Notes under the pieces: model-generated | Seen by the model: only the letters and a program-made list of their open reading frames with translations | What the model was told of the DNA's origin: nothing | The model's database searches: none | From: JAUWVG01 sp964633715 | GTDB taxonomy: Bacteria; Acidobacteriota; Aminicenantia; Aminicenantales; Aminicenantaceae | NCBI GenBank assembly: GCA_964633715.1 | Contig: CAZWHQ010000031.1 | Location: forward strand, 1-51,006 | Reading direction: 5' to 3' | Length of the DNA: 51,006 nt | Shown: positions 33,613-42,359 of the stretch, piece after piece | Numbering within the stretch: the stretch's first letter is position 1 | Layout: every line of letters begins with the position of its first letter | Made by a program: the position numbers and the translations under genes

Positions 33613-34014
33613 ATGAGTTCAGGCGCAGAACCTAATGTTGTTCCTTTGTGTGATATTTTATTAGTCCTTCTCATTATCTTTATGGTCATAACCCCATTAT
33701 CTCAAAAAGGAATGGACGTCAAACTTCCGGAAACCTCCGCTGAATCAGGGGCTACTCCTGTAGGTCTTGTTGTCATGACCTTACAGACAGATTTGTCAGT
33801 CGATATCAATAAGACAATCTACGCCTTCAACCAGGTGGAAGATGAACTCAGACGAATTTATTCCGCCCGTCAGGATAAAACGATATTTATCAGAGCTTAT
33901 GCAAAGGTTCCCTTTTACAAAGTTATCGAACTCATTGATATCGCTAAGGGAGTCGGAGTCGATACAACCGGTTTAATCCCTGAATATATCGAAGAAGAAG
34001 GAATCGGGATTTAG
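33613..34014 (+). CDS. exbD: ExbD/TolR-type energy-transducing protein (orphan)
   Basis: Protein of 133 aa with one N-terminal transmembrane helix (about 12-29, PLCDILLVLLIIFMVITPL). It contains the essential proton-path Asp (D14) and a periplasmic domain (about 35-125, with TIFIRAYAKVPFYKVIELIDIAKGVG), the ExbD/TolR layout. These proteins work with an ExbB/TolQ motor to power outer-membrane uptake or envelope tethering. No ExbB or TonB gene is in the window. The ATG at 33613 has AAGGAGG and begins the conserved part, so the longer open frame from 33499 is not used. Confidence 0.9.
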   Translation: MSSGAEPNVVPLCDILLVLLIIFMVITPLSQKGMDVKLPETSAESGATPVGLVVMTLQTDLSVDINKTIYAFNQVEDELRRIYSARQDKTIFIRAYAKVPFYKVIELIDIAKGVGVDTTGLIPEYIEEEGIGI

Positions 34015-34079
34015 CACCTCTCCAAATCCTTTAATTTCACTGCAGGTCTTTCTCTATCCCTTCATTTGCAATTTGAGGG

Positions 34080-35231
34080 CTATTTTTTTATGGGCCCGAT
34101 GATTTCGCGGGCAATGATCATACGCTGAATCTCGTTTGTGCCTTCATATATCTGCAGCAGTTTGGCATCCCGCATTAACTTCTCCATAGGATAATCCTTC
34201 ATATAGCCATACCCACCTAGAATCCCAAGGGCTTCTGAAGTGACTTTCATGGCCACATCTGATCCAAAAAATTTTGCCATAGAAGATTCTTTCCCCGCAG
34301 GAAGACCTTGATCAAGAAGCCACGCTGCATTCCATACAAGCAATCGAGCCGCATTAATTTCCGCTGCCATCTGAGCTATTTTAAATGATGTATTCTGGAA
34401 AAGAGCAATAGGCTTGCCGAATTGAACCCTGGTCCGCGAGTATTCGACAGCATATTCCAAAGCCGCTTTCGCAACACCGACACCCGCAGCCCCAACCGGT
34501 GCCCTTGTTTTATCAAGAGTCTTCATGGCGATAATAAATCCCATTCCTTCTTTAGCAAGTAGATTCTCTTCTGGAATTTTCACATCTTCAAAAATGATTT
34601 CGACCGTATTCGAGGCTCTGTGCCCCATTTTGTCTTCCTCTTTTCCAATGATCACTCCAGGCGTGTCCCTTGGAACGATAAAGGCGCTGATTCCTCGAAT
34701 TCCACGTTCCGGTTTTGAATTGGCAAAAACGACGTAGGTACTGGCTATTCCTCCATTCGAAATGAAACATTTCGAACCATTGATGACGTATTCTGAGCCG
34801 ACTTTTTCTGCTTTTGTTTTTTGCGCACTGGCATCGGAGCCGGCCTCTCTCTCAGTGAGGCAGAACGATGCAAATGACATTTTTTCCGTCTGGGGGGTTA
34901 AAAATTTCTTTTTCTGATCGTCTGTTCCAAATAAAATTATCGGGGTAAAGGCCAATGAATTGACCATCATTGTCGTGTACATACCAGCACATCCGGCAGC
35001 CAGTTCCTCACTGATAATGACGGTATCCAGATCGCTTAAACCGGCCCCGCCGTACTCTTCCGGCACTTTAACCGTGAGGAAACCCGCCTCAAATGCTTTT
35101 TGCATGACATCTTCAGAAAATTCTTCCCCTTTATCATATTTTGCTGCATTGGGTTTCATTTCTTTTTCTGCAAATTCTCTTGCCATTTCCTGTAGAGCTT
35201 TTTGTTCTTCTGTCAAACTGAAATCTATCAC
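34080..35231 (-). CDS. acyl-CoA dehydrogenase
   Basis: FAD-dependent enzyme of 383 aa catalysing alpha,beta-dehydrogenation of acyl-CoA and passing electrons to ETF. Family segments are FSLTEEQKALQEMAREFAE, CLTEREAGSDASA, YVINGSKCFISNGG, GILGGYGYMKDYPMEKLMRDAK and QIYEGTNEIQRMIIAREII, the last with the catalytic Glu in YEG. I assign the start to GTG at 35231 because AGGAGG lies 5 nt upstream and MIDFSLTEEQ is the usual N-terminus. An ATG at 35261 lies upstream of that ribosome site. Chain length or branched-chain preference cannot be told. Confidence 0.93.
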   Translation of the reverse strand: MIDFSLTEEQKALQEMAREFAEKEMKPNAAKYDKGEEFSEDVMQKAFEAGFLTVKVPEEYGGAGLSDLDTVIISEELAAGCAGMYTTMMVNSLAFTPIILFGTDDQKKKFLTPQTEKMSFASFCLTEREAGSDASAQKTKAEKVGSEYVINGSKCFISNGGIASTYVVFANSKPERGIRGISAFIVPRDTPGVIIGKEEDKMGHRASNTVEIIFEDVKIPEENLLAKEGMGFIIAMKTLDKTRAPVGAAGVGVAKAALEYAVEYSRTRVQFGKPIALFQNTSFKIAQMAAEINAARLLVWNAAWLLDQGLPAGKESSMAKFFGSDVAMKVTSEALGILGGYGYMKDYPMEKLMRDAKLLQIYEGTNEIQRMIIAREIIGPIKK

Positions 35232-35359
35232 TGTTGCCTCCTCTTCAAATTTTATATGCATTAGATGATATTACGGAGTCAATTTTACGTCAAGCTCTAA
35301 TTAAAATCAGCATCCCAAATTCCGTGAATTTCTTTTAAGTTCTGGATATATGAAAAGAA

Positions 35360-35515
35360 CTCCTCACGGGGAGGCTTTGGAGCAGAAGGGGTGAATAGCG
35401 CGGCGGTATCTTACCCCGGAGCACACGAAGGCGATGATGGCGAGGTGGCTAGAAAGACGGGTCTTCACCCGTGGGGGAAGATTCTCCGCGCGTTCTTGCA
35501 CGGTACTCCCTTAGG
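35360..35515. other. GC-rich structured intergenic island
   Basis: Between two minus-strand genes lies about 155 bp far richer in G+C than its surroundings and full of short inverted repeats. These are CTCC/GGAG (35360/35370), GGTA-TCT-TACC (35405-35415), a perfect ACGGGT-CTTC-ACCCGT hairpin (35457-35472) and a long-range GCGCGG (35398-35403) / CCGCGC (35486-35491) stem enclosing them. It could be a riboswitch or structured leader of the acyl-CoA dehydrogenase (read in reverse) or an independent RNA. I could not match it to riboswitches, RNase P, SRP, tmRNA or 5S RNA. An open frame through it (35391-35786) looks spurious. Confidence 0.5.
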
Positions 35516-35573
35516 AAAACGCAACCTAGTTTCTCATCATTTCACAGAGAACTCGATCTTAAAATCACGAAAT

Positions 35574-38114
35574 TTAGGATTCTTTTTTAAAAATCACTTT
35601 TTCTCTGATTATATTGTAGATGGGATTATCGATATAGAATATTTTTTCTGCGATGTCTTGGATACGTGCGGAATGGCTCTTGTCAAATCGAATGAAAATC
35701 CGAAATTTATTCTGTTTTTTGAAAAACTCGATTTTTTCAACCACCCCTGGTTTAAAAGATTCCGCACCTTTCTCCATTTTTTCTAGCAAAATCTTACTCC
35801 ATCTGCTTTTTGAGCTCCCATTTTTGCCGATCCAGTTTTCAACAAGTCGATCGATTTGAAGTCTATCGAGGGAGATTGAATAGATCATACAAATGATCTC
35901 ATCGGTCATGGAAGGATGGGAGGTGTCCACTTCTTCTAAACCCAGAAGCCGGATGTCAAATGGAAGAACTGTATTCACTTTTAAAAGAAAATCCTTTTCC
36001 AAAAATTCATACAAGGATCTAAACTCTAAAATTTCTTCCTGTCCTCCCATTCCTAAAGGAAGAGCGGGAAGGAAGGATAAAATCATTTTCGGATGAAAAC
36101 CTTCGGAATACTGGACATGGACACCCGCCCTGCGAAAACCGCGTTGTAAAATATTACTCAGATCATTGTGGGATAGAAACCGGGCCCGGCCAAGTTTTGA
36201 ATATGACACTCTGTATCGATGGGATCTTTCTGTTTTTTTCCCCAATGAATGCCGTTTTTTTGGGGGGAGGATTTTTTTGGGGGGAATTTTTTTTTCATAC
36301 AGAGGCCAAAGTGTACACCCCTGGCAGACACCACAGTCCTTTTCAAGACATGATGTTGTGCTTTCTGCAGCAAAAGCCTTTTCTACTTCCTGTAAAAGAT
36401 ACTTTTTCTTGATCCCCGTGTGGATATGATTCCAGGGAAGAGCAGCCGACCTAGACAGCTTTGACAAATAAATTCTGTAATTCAGATTATTGGATTTAAA
36501 AGCCCTTTTCCAAATATTGAAATCAAAGAAATCACTCCAGCTGTCAAACCGGGCTCCATCCTCCCAGGCTTGAACTAAAACAGCATTGAGACGCCGGTCT
36601 CCCCGGGAAAAAATTCCTTCTAGAATAGAGCTTTGGACTGGATGATTCTTAAAACGGACAGAGCGAAATTTTTTTAGCTGTGATTTGATATAGGCGTGTT
36701 TTTCACAAAGAATCCGCTCATTCTCCATCGCGAGCCACTGGAATGGTGTATGCGGTTTTGGGATAAATGACGATACACTGAGATTAATCTGAGGGGACTT
36801 GTGCAATATCTTTTTTCCTATGACCATTATCTTGTTGACCATCTCCACAATCCCTCGAAGATCTTCTTCCTCCTCGGTGGGTAGACCGACCATAAAATAC
36901 AGCTTGAGCAACCTCCAGCCCTGAGAAAATGCATTAGAAGCCGCCTCCCATATCTCTTCATCCCTTAAGCTCTTATTGATGACCTTGCGGAGTCTCTCAG
37001 TCCCGGCTTCTGGGACAATTGTGAATCCAGTTTTTCTCACTCGGAGAATGTTTTCCGTAATGTGTTTAGTCAAACCTTTTGGACGCATGGAGGGTAGAGA
37101 AAGAGAGATTTTATCTTTTTCCAAATTTTCCATTAACTCAGTCACCGTTTCGTTTAAATAAGGAAAATCACCTATGGATAGCGAAGACAAGGAAGCCTCT
37201 TCATAGCCTGTTGATTGGAGAGATTCGATAACTTTGTTTGTGACAAAAGAGGGGTCCTTGACTCTAGATGGAAAATAAATGTTCGAGGCTTGGCAGAAAC
37301 GGCAGTTCTGAGGACAACCGCGAGAAACCTCCACAGAAACCCTATCAAAAACAATGTTGATGTTCGGAACAATTATTTTATCTGGAAAAGGAGTCCTTTG
37401 GAAAGGATGGCTCACTCTCTTCTTGATTTTCGATGGTGCATTCCGGCCCGGTTTCACAGCAAGAAGTGAAGATTGGGATGGCAAATAGGGATGGTACAAA
37501 GAAGGCACATAGACACTCCTGATTTTTGCCAGGTCTTTAAGGATAAATTCTCTGGAAGCTCCATTTTTTTTATGCCTGTATACTGTATCCAGAATCTCTA
37601 AAAATGCCTCTTCCCCCTCCCCTATAAGAAAAATATCAAAAATTTCTGCGACAGGCTCAGGATTAAAAACCGCAGGCCCCCCCCCCACAACAAGAGGAAG
37701 CACAGTCTTTCTTTTTGATGCCCAGATTGGGACCTGACCCAAGTCCAGGATAGTAAGAATATTTGAATAGTTGAGATCATAGAGGAGTGAAAAACCAATC
37801 ACATCAAATTTGTATAGAGGTATTCTGTTCTCAAGCGAAAACAACGGGATTTTATTTTTTTTTAAAAGGGCTTCGAAATCAAGGCCGGGAGCGAACACAC
37901 GTTCTGCCATAAAATCTGCACATTCATTGACTAGGGCATAAAGAATCTTCTGTCCAAGATAGGACATCCCGATTTCATAGAGATCAGGAAAAGCAAGAGC
38001 TATTTTTAGACGGGCGCTTTCGGGATCCTTTTTGATCTCATTCCACTCTCCCCCCATATATCTTCCCGGTTTCTGCACATGTTTCAGGATATCTTCAAAA
38101 ACAGTTTCAAACAT
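35574..38114 (-). CDS. B12-binding radical SAM protein fused to DUF2344 domain
   Basis: Protein of 846 aa combining a TIGR03960-type radical SAM enzyme with a C-terminal TIGR03936/DUF2344 domain. A B12-binding-like region occupies about 30-230 (ALAFPDLYEIGMSYLGQKIL). The radical SAM cluster is in RGCPQNCRFCQA, near residue 275. A Cys-rich patch (CLEKDCGVCQGC) lies near 590, and DUF2344 (YRVSYSKLGRARFLSHNDL) covers about 635-830. The family is widespread, and its substrate is not established. An RNA or tRNA modification role is often suspected. Its start overlaps the rodA stop by 8 nt, so it is the distal gene of the mre operon. Confidence 0.88.
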   Translation of the reverse strand: MFETVFEDILKHVQKPGRYMGGEWNEIKKDPESARLKIALAFPDLYEIGMSYLGQKILYALVNECADFMAERVFAPGLDFEALLKKNKIPLFSLENRIPLYKFDVIGFSLLYDLNYSNILTILDLGQVPIWASKRKTVLPLVVGGGPAVFNPEPVAEIFDIFLIGEGEEAFLEILDTVYRHKKNGASREFILKDLAKIRSVYVPSLYHPYLPSQSSLLAVKPGRNAPSKIKKRVSHPFQRTPFPDKIIVPNINIVFDRVSVEVSRGCPQNCRFCQASNIYFPSRVKDPSFVTNKVIESLQSTGYEEASLSSLSIGDFPYLNETVTELMENLEKDKISLSLPSMRPKGLTKHITENILRVRKTGFTIVPEAGTERLRKVINKSLRDEEIWEAASNAFSQGWRLLKLYFMVGLPTEEEEDLRGIVEMVNKIMVIGKKILHKSPQINLSVSSFIPKPHTPFQWLAMENERILCEKHAYIKSQLKKFRSVRFKNHPVQSSILEGIFSRGDRRLNAVLVQAWEDGARFDSWSDFFDFNIWKRAFKSNNLNYRIYLSKLSRSAALPWNHIHTGIKKKYLLQEVEKAFAAESTTSCLEKDCGVCQGCTLWPLYEKKIPPKKILPPKKRHSLGKKTERSHRYRVSYSKLGRARFLSHNDLSNILQRGFRRAGVHVQYSEGFHPKMILSFLPALPLGMGGQEEILEFRSLYEFLEKDFLLKVNTVLPFDIRLLGLEEVDTSHPSMTDEIICMIYSISLDRLQIDRLVENWIGKNGSSKSRWSKILLEKMEKGAESFKPGVVEKIEFFKKQNKFRIFIRFDKSHSARIQDIAEKIFYIDNPIYNIIREKVIFKKES

Positions 38115-39198
38115 TGACGAATCTTCTCATTCTCACATTCACGACAAGAGACACTGCCAGAAAGTTCGTGAGCAAAGAAGATCCCCCATAGCTGAGAAAA
38201 GGAAGAGGAATGCCAGCAATAGGAAAAAGACCTACTGTCATCATCACATTGATTAAAAATTGGCAGACTATCATCATCGCGACTGTAAAGACAATATAAA
38301 CTCCAGTTCTATCCCTTGCTATAAACACGGATTGGAAAATCCTCAGCATAAGCAGGAAATAACACAGAACAACAATCACAACGCCCATAAATCCAAATTC
38401 TTCTCCGATAACTGAAAAAATGAAATCCGTATGGCGGGCGGGGAGGAACCGCAGCTGACTCTGTGAGCCCCTCATGTATCCTTTCCCAAAAAAACCCCCG
38501 GAACCAACAGCAATTTTCGACTGCATGATCTGGTAACCTGATCCTAAAGGATCTTTGGTTGGAAAAACAAGCGTGGTCAGGCGGTCCTTCTGATAATCTT
38601 TAAGAAAAAAGCTCCATCCAGTAATTCCGAGCAAAACCGTTAAAATAAGAAGAATAATAACGATTTTCTTATTGAGACCGGCCAGTATCAATGCCCCTAA
38701 AAAAATCGGAACATAGCTCAGAGCTGTCCCCAGATCAGGCTGGAGCCCGACAAGGACAATAGGCAATCCTATGACTGCTCCGGATAGAGCAGCTTTTCCC
38801 CAAGTTAAGTAGGCTTTTTTGAATCCAGAAAAAATCTGAGCCAGAACCAAAATAACCATGACCTTGCAGATTTCAGAGGGCTGAATTTGAAAAAACGGCA
38901 GCCTGATCCAACTTTTTGCTCCTGAGATAAAAACACCAAAAAGTAAAATCCCTGCAAGAATGACAAGACAGATCAAATAGAAAGGCAAAGAATAAGTGAC
39001 AAGAGAGTTGTAATCGATGGACAAAAAAACAAATAAGGCGACCAGACTCACCATAATCCAGAACATCTGTCTGAGATAATAATCCCCAGGCAGATACTGA
39101 GAAGAACTGTAGATGACAGCAACACCAATTGCAGAATTGAGCACAAGAAGACCGATGAGAATCCAATCGATATTGCCGATCTGTGTCCTATCTAACAT
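38107..39198 (-). CDS. rodA: rod-shape SEDS peptidoglycan glycosyltransferase RodA
   Basis: SEDS-family membrane protein of 363 aa with about 10 helices that polymerises glycan strands for side-wall growth together with PBP2. Signatures are ARHTDFIFSVIGEEFGF, VGLQPDLGTALSYVPIF and GIPLPFLSYGGSSLL at the end. I use the ATG at 39198 because AGGGA lies 6 nt upstream and membrane segments begin there. It overlaps the end of mrdA by 11 nt, indicating tight coupling of polymerase and transpeptidase. Confidence 0.95.
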   Translation of the reverse strand: MLDRTQIGNIDWILIGLLVLNSAIGVAVIYSSSQYLPGDYYLRQMFWIMVSLVALFVFLSIDYNSLVTYSLPFYLICLVILAGILLFGVFISGAKSWIRLPFFQIQPSEICKVMVILVLAQIFSGFKKAYLTWGKAALSGAVIGLPIVLVGLQPDLGTALSYVPIFLGALILAGLNKKIVIILLILTVLLGITGWSFFLKDYQKDRLTTLVFPTKDPLGSGYQIMQSKIAVGSGGFFGKGYMRGSQSQLRFLPARHTDFIFSVIGEEFGFMGVVIVVLCYFLLMLRIFQSVFIARDRTGVYIVFTVAMMIVCQFLINVMMTVGLFPIAGIPLPFLSYGGSSLLTNFLAVSLVVNVRMRRFVNV

Positions 39199-41005
39199 AT
39201 TTTTCCCTGAAGCGTTCAAATAATCTCTTAGAGAGGGGAGCGGCCGTCGCTCCTCCCCCTCCTCCATACTCGATAATAATTGTCACCACCACCCTCGGAT
39301 TGATTTTGGGCGCAAATCCTGTAAACCAGGAATGTGTTTTTACTTCTTGACCCAACTCAGCCAGCCGCTCAGCTTCTACTCTACCTATCGTTTGCGTCGA
39401 TCCCGTCTTCCCACACACATTAAATCCAGGCACACGCGCTGCAGCGGCTGTGCCTCCATCGTTAACCGCCAACCAAGCACCTTGAATGACAGTTTCAAAG
39501 TGTTGAGGTTCTATAGGTACATAACCTTTTGATGAAGGATTTTGACTATCGATAAGGTCATCTGAAATATAGCTTCTGCTGTCGACTAAATTAGGGATCA
39601 CAGTTCTCCCTCTATTCGCGATTATGGCTGTGTGGACGGCCACTTGAAGGGGTGTGACCAAAAGCTGACCCTGTCCGATGGCTACAGAGATCGTATCCCC
39701 AGGATACCAAGGCTCATTCTTGGCAATTCTTTTCCATTCGGTTGTGGGCATTAGCCCTTCAAATTCACCAGGAATATCGATCCCAGTCTTTTGTCCTAAA
39801 CCAAGCATCTTCCCATAGTCTGCAATGGCATCGATCTCCATCAAACGACCTGTTTGATAGAAGAAGATGTTACACGAATTTTTAATAGCTGAAACCAGTG
39901 TCATTTTCCCATGTCCAGGTTCATACCAGCAGTGACGGGGTTGGCGGTAGATTTGCACAACACCATTACATTGAAAAGATGTCCTCGTTGTGATCGTCCG
40001 AGATTGAAGCGCCGCCAAACCCATGGCTAATTTAAAAACAGATCCTGGAGGGTAAAGACCTCTTATAACCCGATTTTGCAGAGGAAAGGTGGGATTGTCC
40101 CTGAGATCGATCCATTCCTCCGGTGTAAATCTATTGATGAATTTATTTGGATCAAAGCTGGGATAGCTGGCCCAAGCAAGTATCCCTCCACTTTGAGGAT
40201 CCATAACCACAACCGCTCCCTCTCTTCCTTCAAGGATTTCCTCAGCGATTTGCTGAAGATCAACATCCAATGTGAGCCAGAGCGTCTTTCCAGGAACAGG
40301 TTCTTTTTTACTGAATGTACCCATAACACGGCCGAGACTGTTGACAATTTCTAAAAGCCGCCCCTCGGTACCAAGGAGTAGCTCCTCATACTGTTTTTCA
40401 ATTCCAGTCTTTCCGACAAGATCCCCCGGCCGTCTTTGTTTATAAACTTCTGTCTGGAGTTCTTCTAGCGATATTTCCTGAAGATACCCAAGGACATGGG
40501 AAGCGAACGCTTTGTATGGATATTCCCTTTTGGATTCGGCTTGGAGTAGGAGTTCTGGCATTTCCAGCCGCCTTGCCTCAATGCGAGACACTTCCTGGAG
40601 AGTCAGATTGTCCTTGATGATAATCGGACGGAACAATGGAAGAGACTTATATTTGTCAATTCGCTCCCTTAATTCTTCGATTTTTAGATCTAGCAAAACC
40701 GCTATCTTCTGAAGAGACTCTTCAAAATTCGTGCAATTTTCTCTAATAATGGAGACTTTATAGGATCCGATATTCCTTGCTAAGATTCTGCTGTCTCTCG
40801 CTCGGATCAGACCCCGCTGAGGCGGAATAATAACCTCTCTGATCCTGTTCTCTTCCGATTTCTCCCAATATTTTTTGTGATCCAGAACCTGGATTTTCCA
40901 GAAATACAAAACGAGAAAAATAAAAAGCACAATAAAGACAACAAGTGTTTTCTGTACTCTCCTCACTATTAAAGAGAGATCTTCATAAATTTTTTGATGA
41001 TTCAT
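39188..41005 (-). CDS. mrdA: penicillin-binding protein 2 (transpeptidase)
   Basis: Class B PBP of 605 aa cross-linking peptidoglycan for elongation. A membrane anchor (about 20-42) is followed by the dimerisation/pedestal domain (about 45-210) and the transpeptidase domain. Active-site motifs are SVFK in PPGSVFKL (nucleophile Ser), SCN in KNSCNIFFYQTG and KTG in VCGKTGSTQ. The ATG at 41005 starts 1 nt after the mreD stop and gives the usual short cytosolic tail. Upstream in-frame ATG 41056 would overlap mreD. No clear ribosome site, so translation is probably coupled. Confidence 0.96.
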   Translation of the reverse strand: MNHQKIYEDLSLIVRRVQKTLVVFIVLFIFLVLYFWKIQVLDHKKYWEKSEENRIREVIIPPQRGLIRARDSRILARNIGSYKVSIIRENCTNFEESLQKIAVLLDLKIEELRERIDKYKSLPLFRPIIIKDNLTLQEVSRIEARRLEMPELLLQAESKREYPYKAFASHVLGYLQEISLEELQTEVYKQRRPGDLVGKTGIEKQYEELLLGTEGRLLEIVNSLGRVMGTFSKKEPVPGKTLWLTLDVDLQQIAEEILEGREGAVVVMDPQSGGILAWASYPSFDPNKFINRFTPEEWIDLRDNPTFPLQNRVIRGLYPPGSVFKLAMGLAALQSRTITTRTSFQCNGVVQIYRQPRHCWYEPGHGKMTLVSAIKNSCNIFFYQTGRLMEIDAIADYGKMLGLGQKTGIDIPGEFEGLMPTTEWKRIAKNEPWYPGDTISVAIGQGQLLVTPLQVAVHTAIIANRGRTVIPNLVDSRSYISDDLIDSQNPSSKGYVPIEPQHFETVIQGAWLAVNDGGTAAAARVPGFNVCGKTGSTQTIGRVEAERLAELGQEVKTHSWFTGFAPKINPRVVVTIIIEYGGGGGATAAPLSKRLFERFREKYVR

Positions 41006-41006
41006 A

Positions 41007-41495
41007 TCAGTGTTTTGGCAGAGCCTTGGCCATTTTTTTAAACAGGGGAAAAACAATAAAGGCTAGGATTGTCGTGCATAAAGGCTGGAGAAAGAGCAAA
41101 CCTTTAGCTGTATAAAACTCTTCAGAAATGACAAAAGAGTACAGAGACATCCAAAGAAGGACTTCCGACAAAAGCATAACAAAAATAAAAATAACTCGCC
41201 GAATGAATGGAACAACATTGATCCGCCTGGAAATGTATCCAGCTATAAATCCCAGAATTGTCTTCGAGATTCCTGCAATTCCAAAAACTCCGATCGAAAA
41301 GGAATCTTGGATGAGCCCACAGACTGATCCCATAACGGCTCCATAGATTTCTCCCTCATCGAGCGCAAAATAAAGAACCACAATATTAAAAACATTTAAA
41401 AGCATCACGAACATTGGGAATATTTTCGTCAAAACTGAAAATAGGACAATTGCACTAATGATCGTTATGGTAATTTTAAGAAATTGCCTCAGCAT
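41007..41495 (-). CDS. mreD: rod shape-determining protein MreD
   Basis: Polytopic membrane protein of 162 aa with about five helices, part of the MreBCD elongasome scaffold. ALDEGEIYGAVMGSVCGLIQDSF and GISKTILGFIAGYISRRI are typical MreD segments. It lies between mreC (8 nt) and mrdA (1 nt) in the standard order. The family is poorly conserved, so the call leans on position as well as sequence. Confidence 0.92.
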   Translation of the reverse strand: MLRQFLKITITIISAIVLFSVLTKIFPMFVMLLNVFNIVVLYFALDEGEIYGAVMGSVCGLIQDSFSIGVFGIAGISKTILGFIAGYISRRINVVPFIRRVIFIFVMLLSEVLLWMSLYSFVISEEFYTAKGLLFLQPLCTTILAFIVFPLFKKMAKALPKH

Positions 41496-41503
41496 TTGTT
41501 GGC

Positions 41504-42337
41504 CTAAAATATTTCGTTTGGATCAATCTTGATAACCGCTAGCTCATCCAGGTTTCGAAACTTAAAAAAGGGCTGAACCAAAATATTTTTAAATAATTCA
41601 TCCGTAGGTATCATCTCAACTATTTTTCCTACGGGAATTCCAGGAGGATAGATATGATCAAATCCACTGGTGACTAAGATGTCACCAACGTTCACATCAC
41701 TTTCTGTTCCTTCGATGTATTTCAGTATACACATTCCTTTATCATTACCATTGATGACACCCAGGACTTCATTTTGATTGTGAACGCTGACTCCACTCTC
41801 GCTGTGTGTTATCAGCTGTATCCTGGATTCTTTTAGACCGACAGGTCCGATAACCCGCCCTACAAGTTGACCATATTTGTCCAGCACAATCATATCCTTC
41901 TCAATCCCATCAAACAGTCCCCGATTGATGACTGCAGATTTGTATTGGTTCGTCAAATCGATTTCAATGACCCGGGAAAAGACGATAGTCTCTCGTATGT
42001 CTTCAAGAAACTCCCTAAGCTCGGCCTCTTTGGTGCTCCGATCCAGCAATCCTCTAATGAGTCGGTTTTCAAGCTGAAGAAAAAAAACTTCCCTTTTAAT
42101 GCTCTTATTCTCCTTGTGGACTCCTCTAAGGCTAAAATAACCTTTCCAGAGATTTCCAATTCCACGAATGATGGATGAAACTCCATTTTGTACAGGTGAA
42201 AAAATTGAGAATACAGTCTTTTCAAATAGACTTGACTCTGAGCCTAGAGGGGCTTGGAGGGAAAGTAAAATGAGTTGAACAAAAATTAAACAAAAGAGAA
42301 CAACTAGATTTTTTTTCTTTTTTAGAAAAGAAGGCAT
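41504..42337 (-). CDS. mreC: rod shape-determining protein MreC
   Basis: Bitopic periplasmic protein of 277 aa. A membrane anchor (about 10-28) is followed by a coiled coil (about 65-110, GYFSLRGVHKENKSIKREVFFL) and two beta-barrel domains with KDMIVLDKYGQLVGRVIG, GNDKGMCILKY and VGDILVTSGFDHIYPPGIPVGKI. The latter is the MreC signature. It activates PBP2-RodA and links it to MreB. It begins 22 nt after mreB. Confidence 0.95.
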   Translation of the reverse strand: MPSFLKKKKNLVVLFCLIFVQLILLSLQAPLGSESSLFEKTVFSIFSPVQNGVSSIIRGIGNLWKGYFSLRGVHKENKSIKREVFFLQLENRLIRGLLDRSTKEAELREFLEDIRETIVFSRVIEIDLTNQYKSAVINRGLFDGIEKDMIVLDKYGQLVGRVIGPVGLKESRIQLITHSESGVSVHNQNEVLGVINGNDKGMCILKYIEGTESDVNVGDILVTSGFDHIYPPGIPVGKIVEMIPTDELFKNILVQPFFKFRNLDELAVIKIDPNEIF

Positions 42338-42359
42338 AAAAAATACACGACGACTGTGA

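Noticed and set aside
35341..35530. RNase P, SRP, tmRNA, 5S rRNA or cobalamin, c-di-AMP and glmS-type motifs in the GC-rich island
   Set aside because: Short resemblances such as GGGGTGAAT were seen, but the invariant blocks of each family are missing on both strands.
35391..35786. 131-codon plus-strand frame through the GC-rich island
   Set aside because: It runs antisense into the radical SAM gene, lacks a ribosome site and looks non-biological beyond the structured island.
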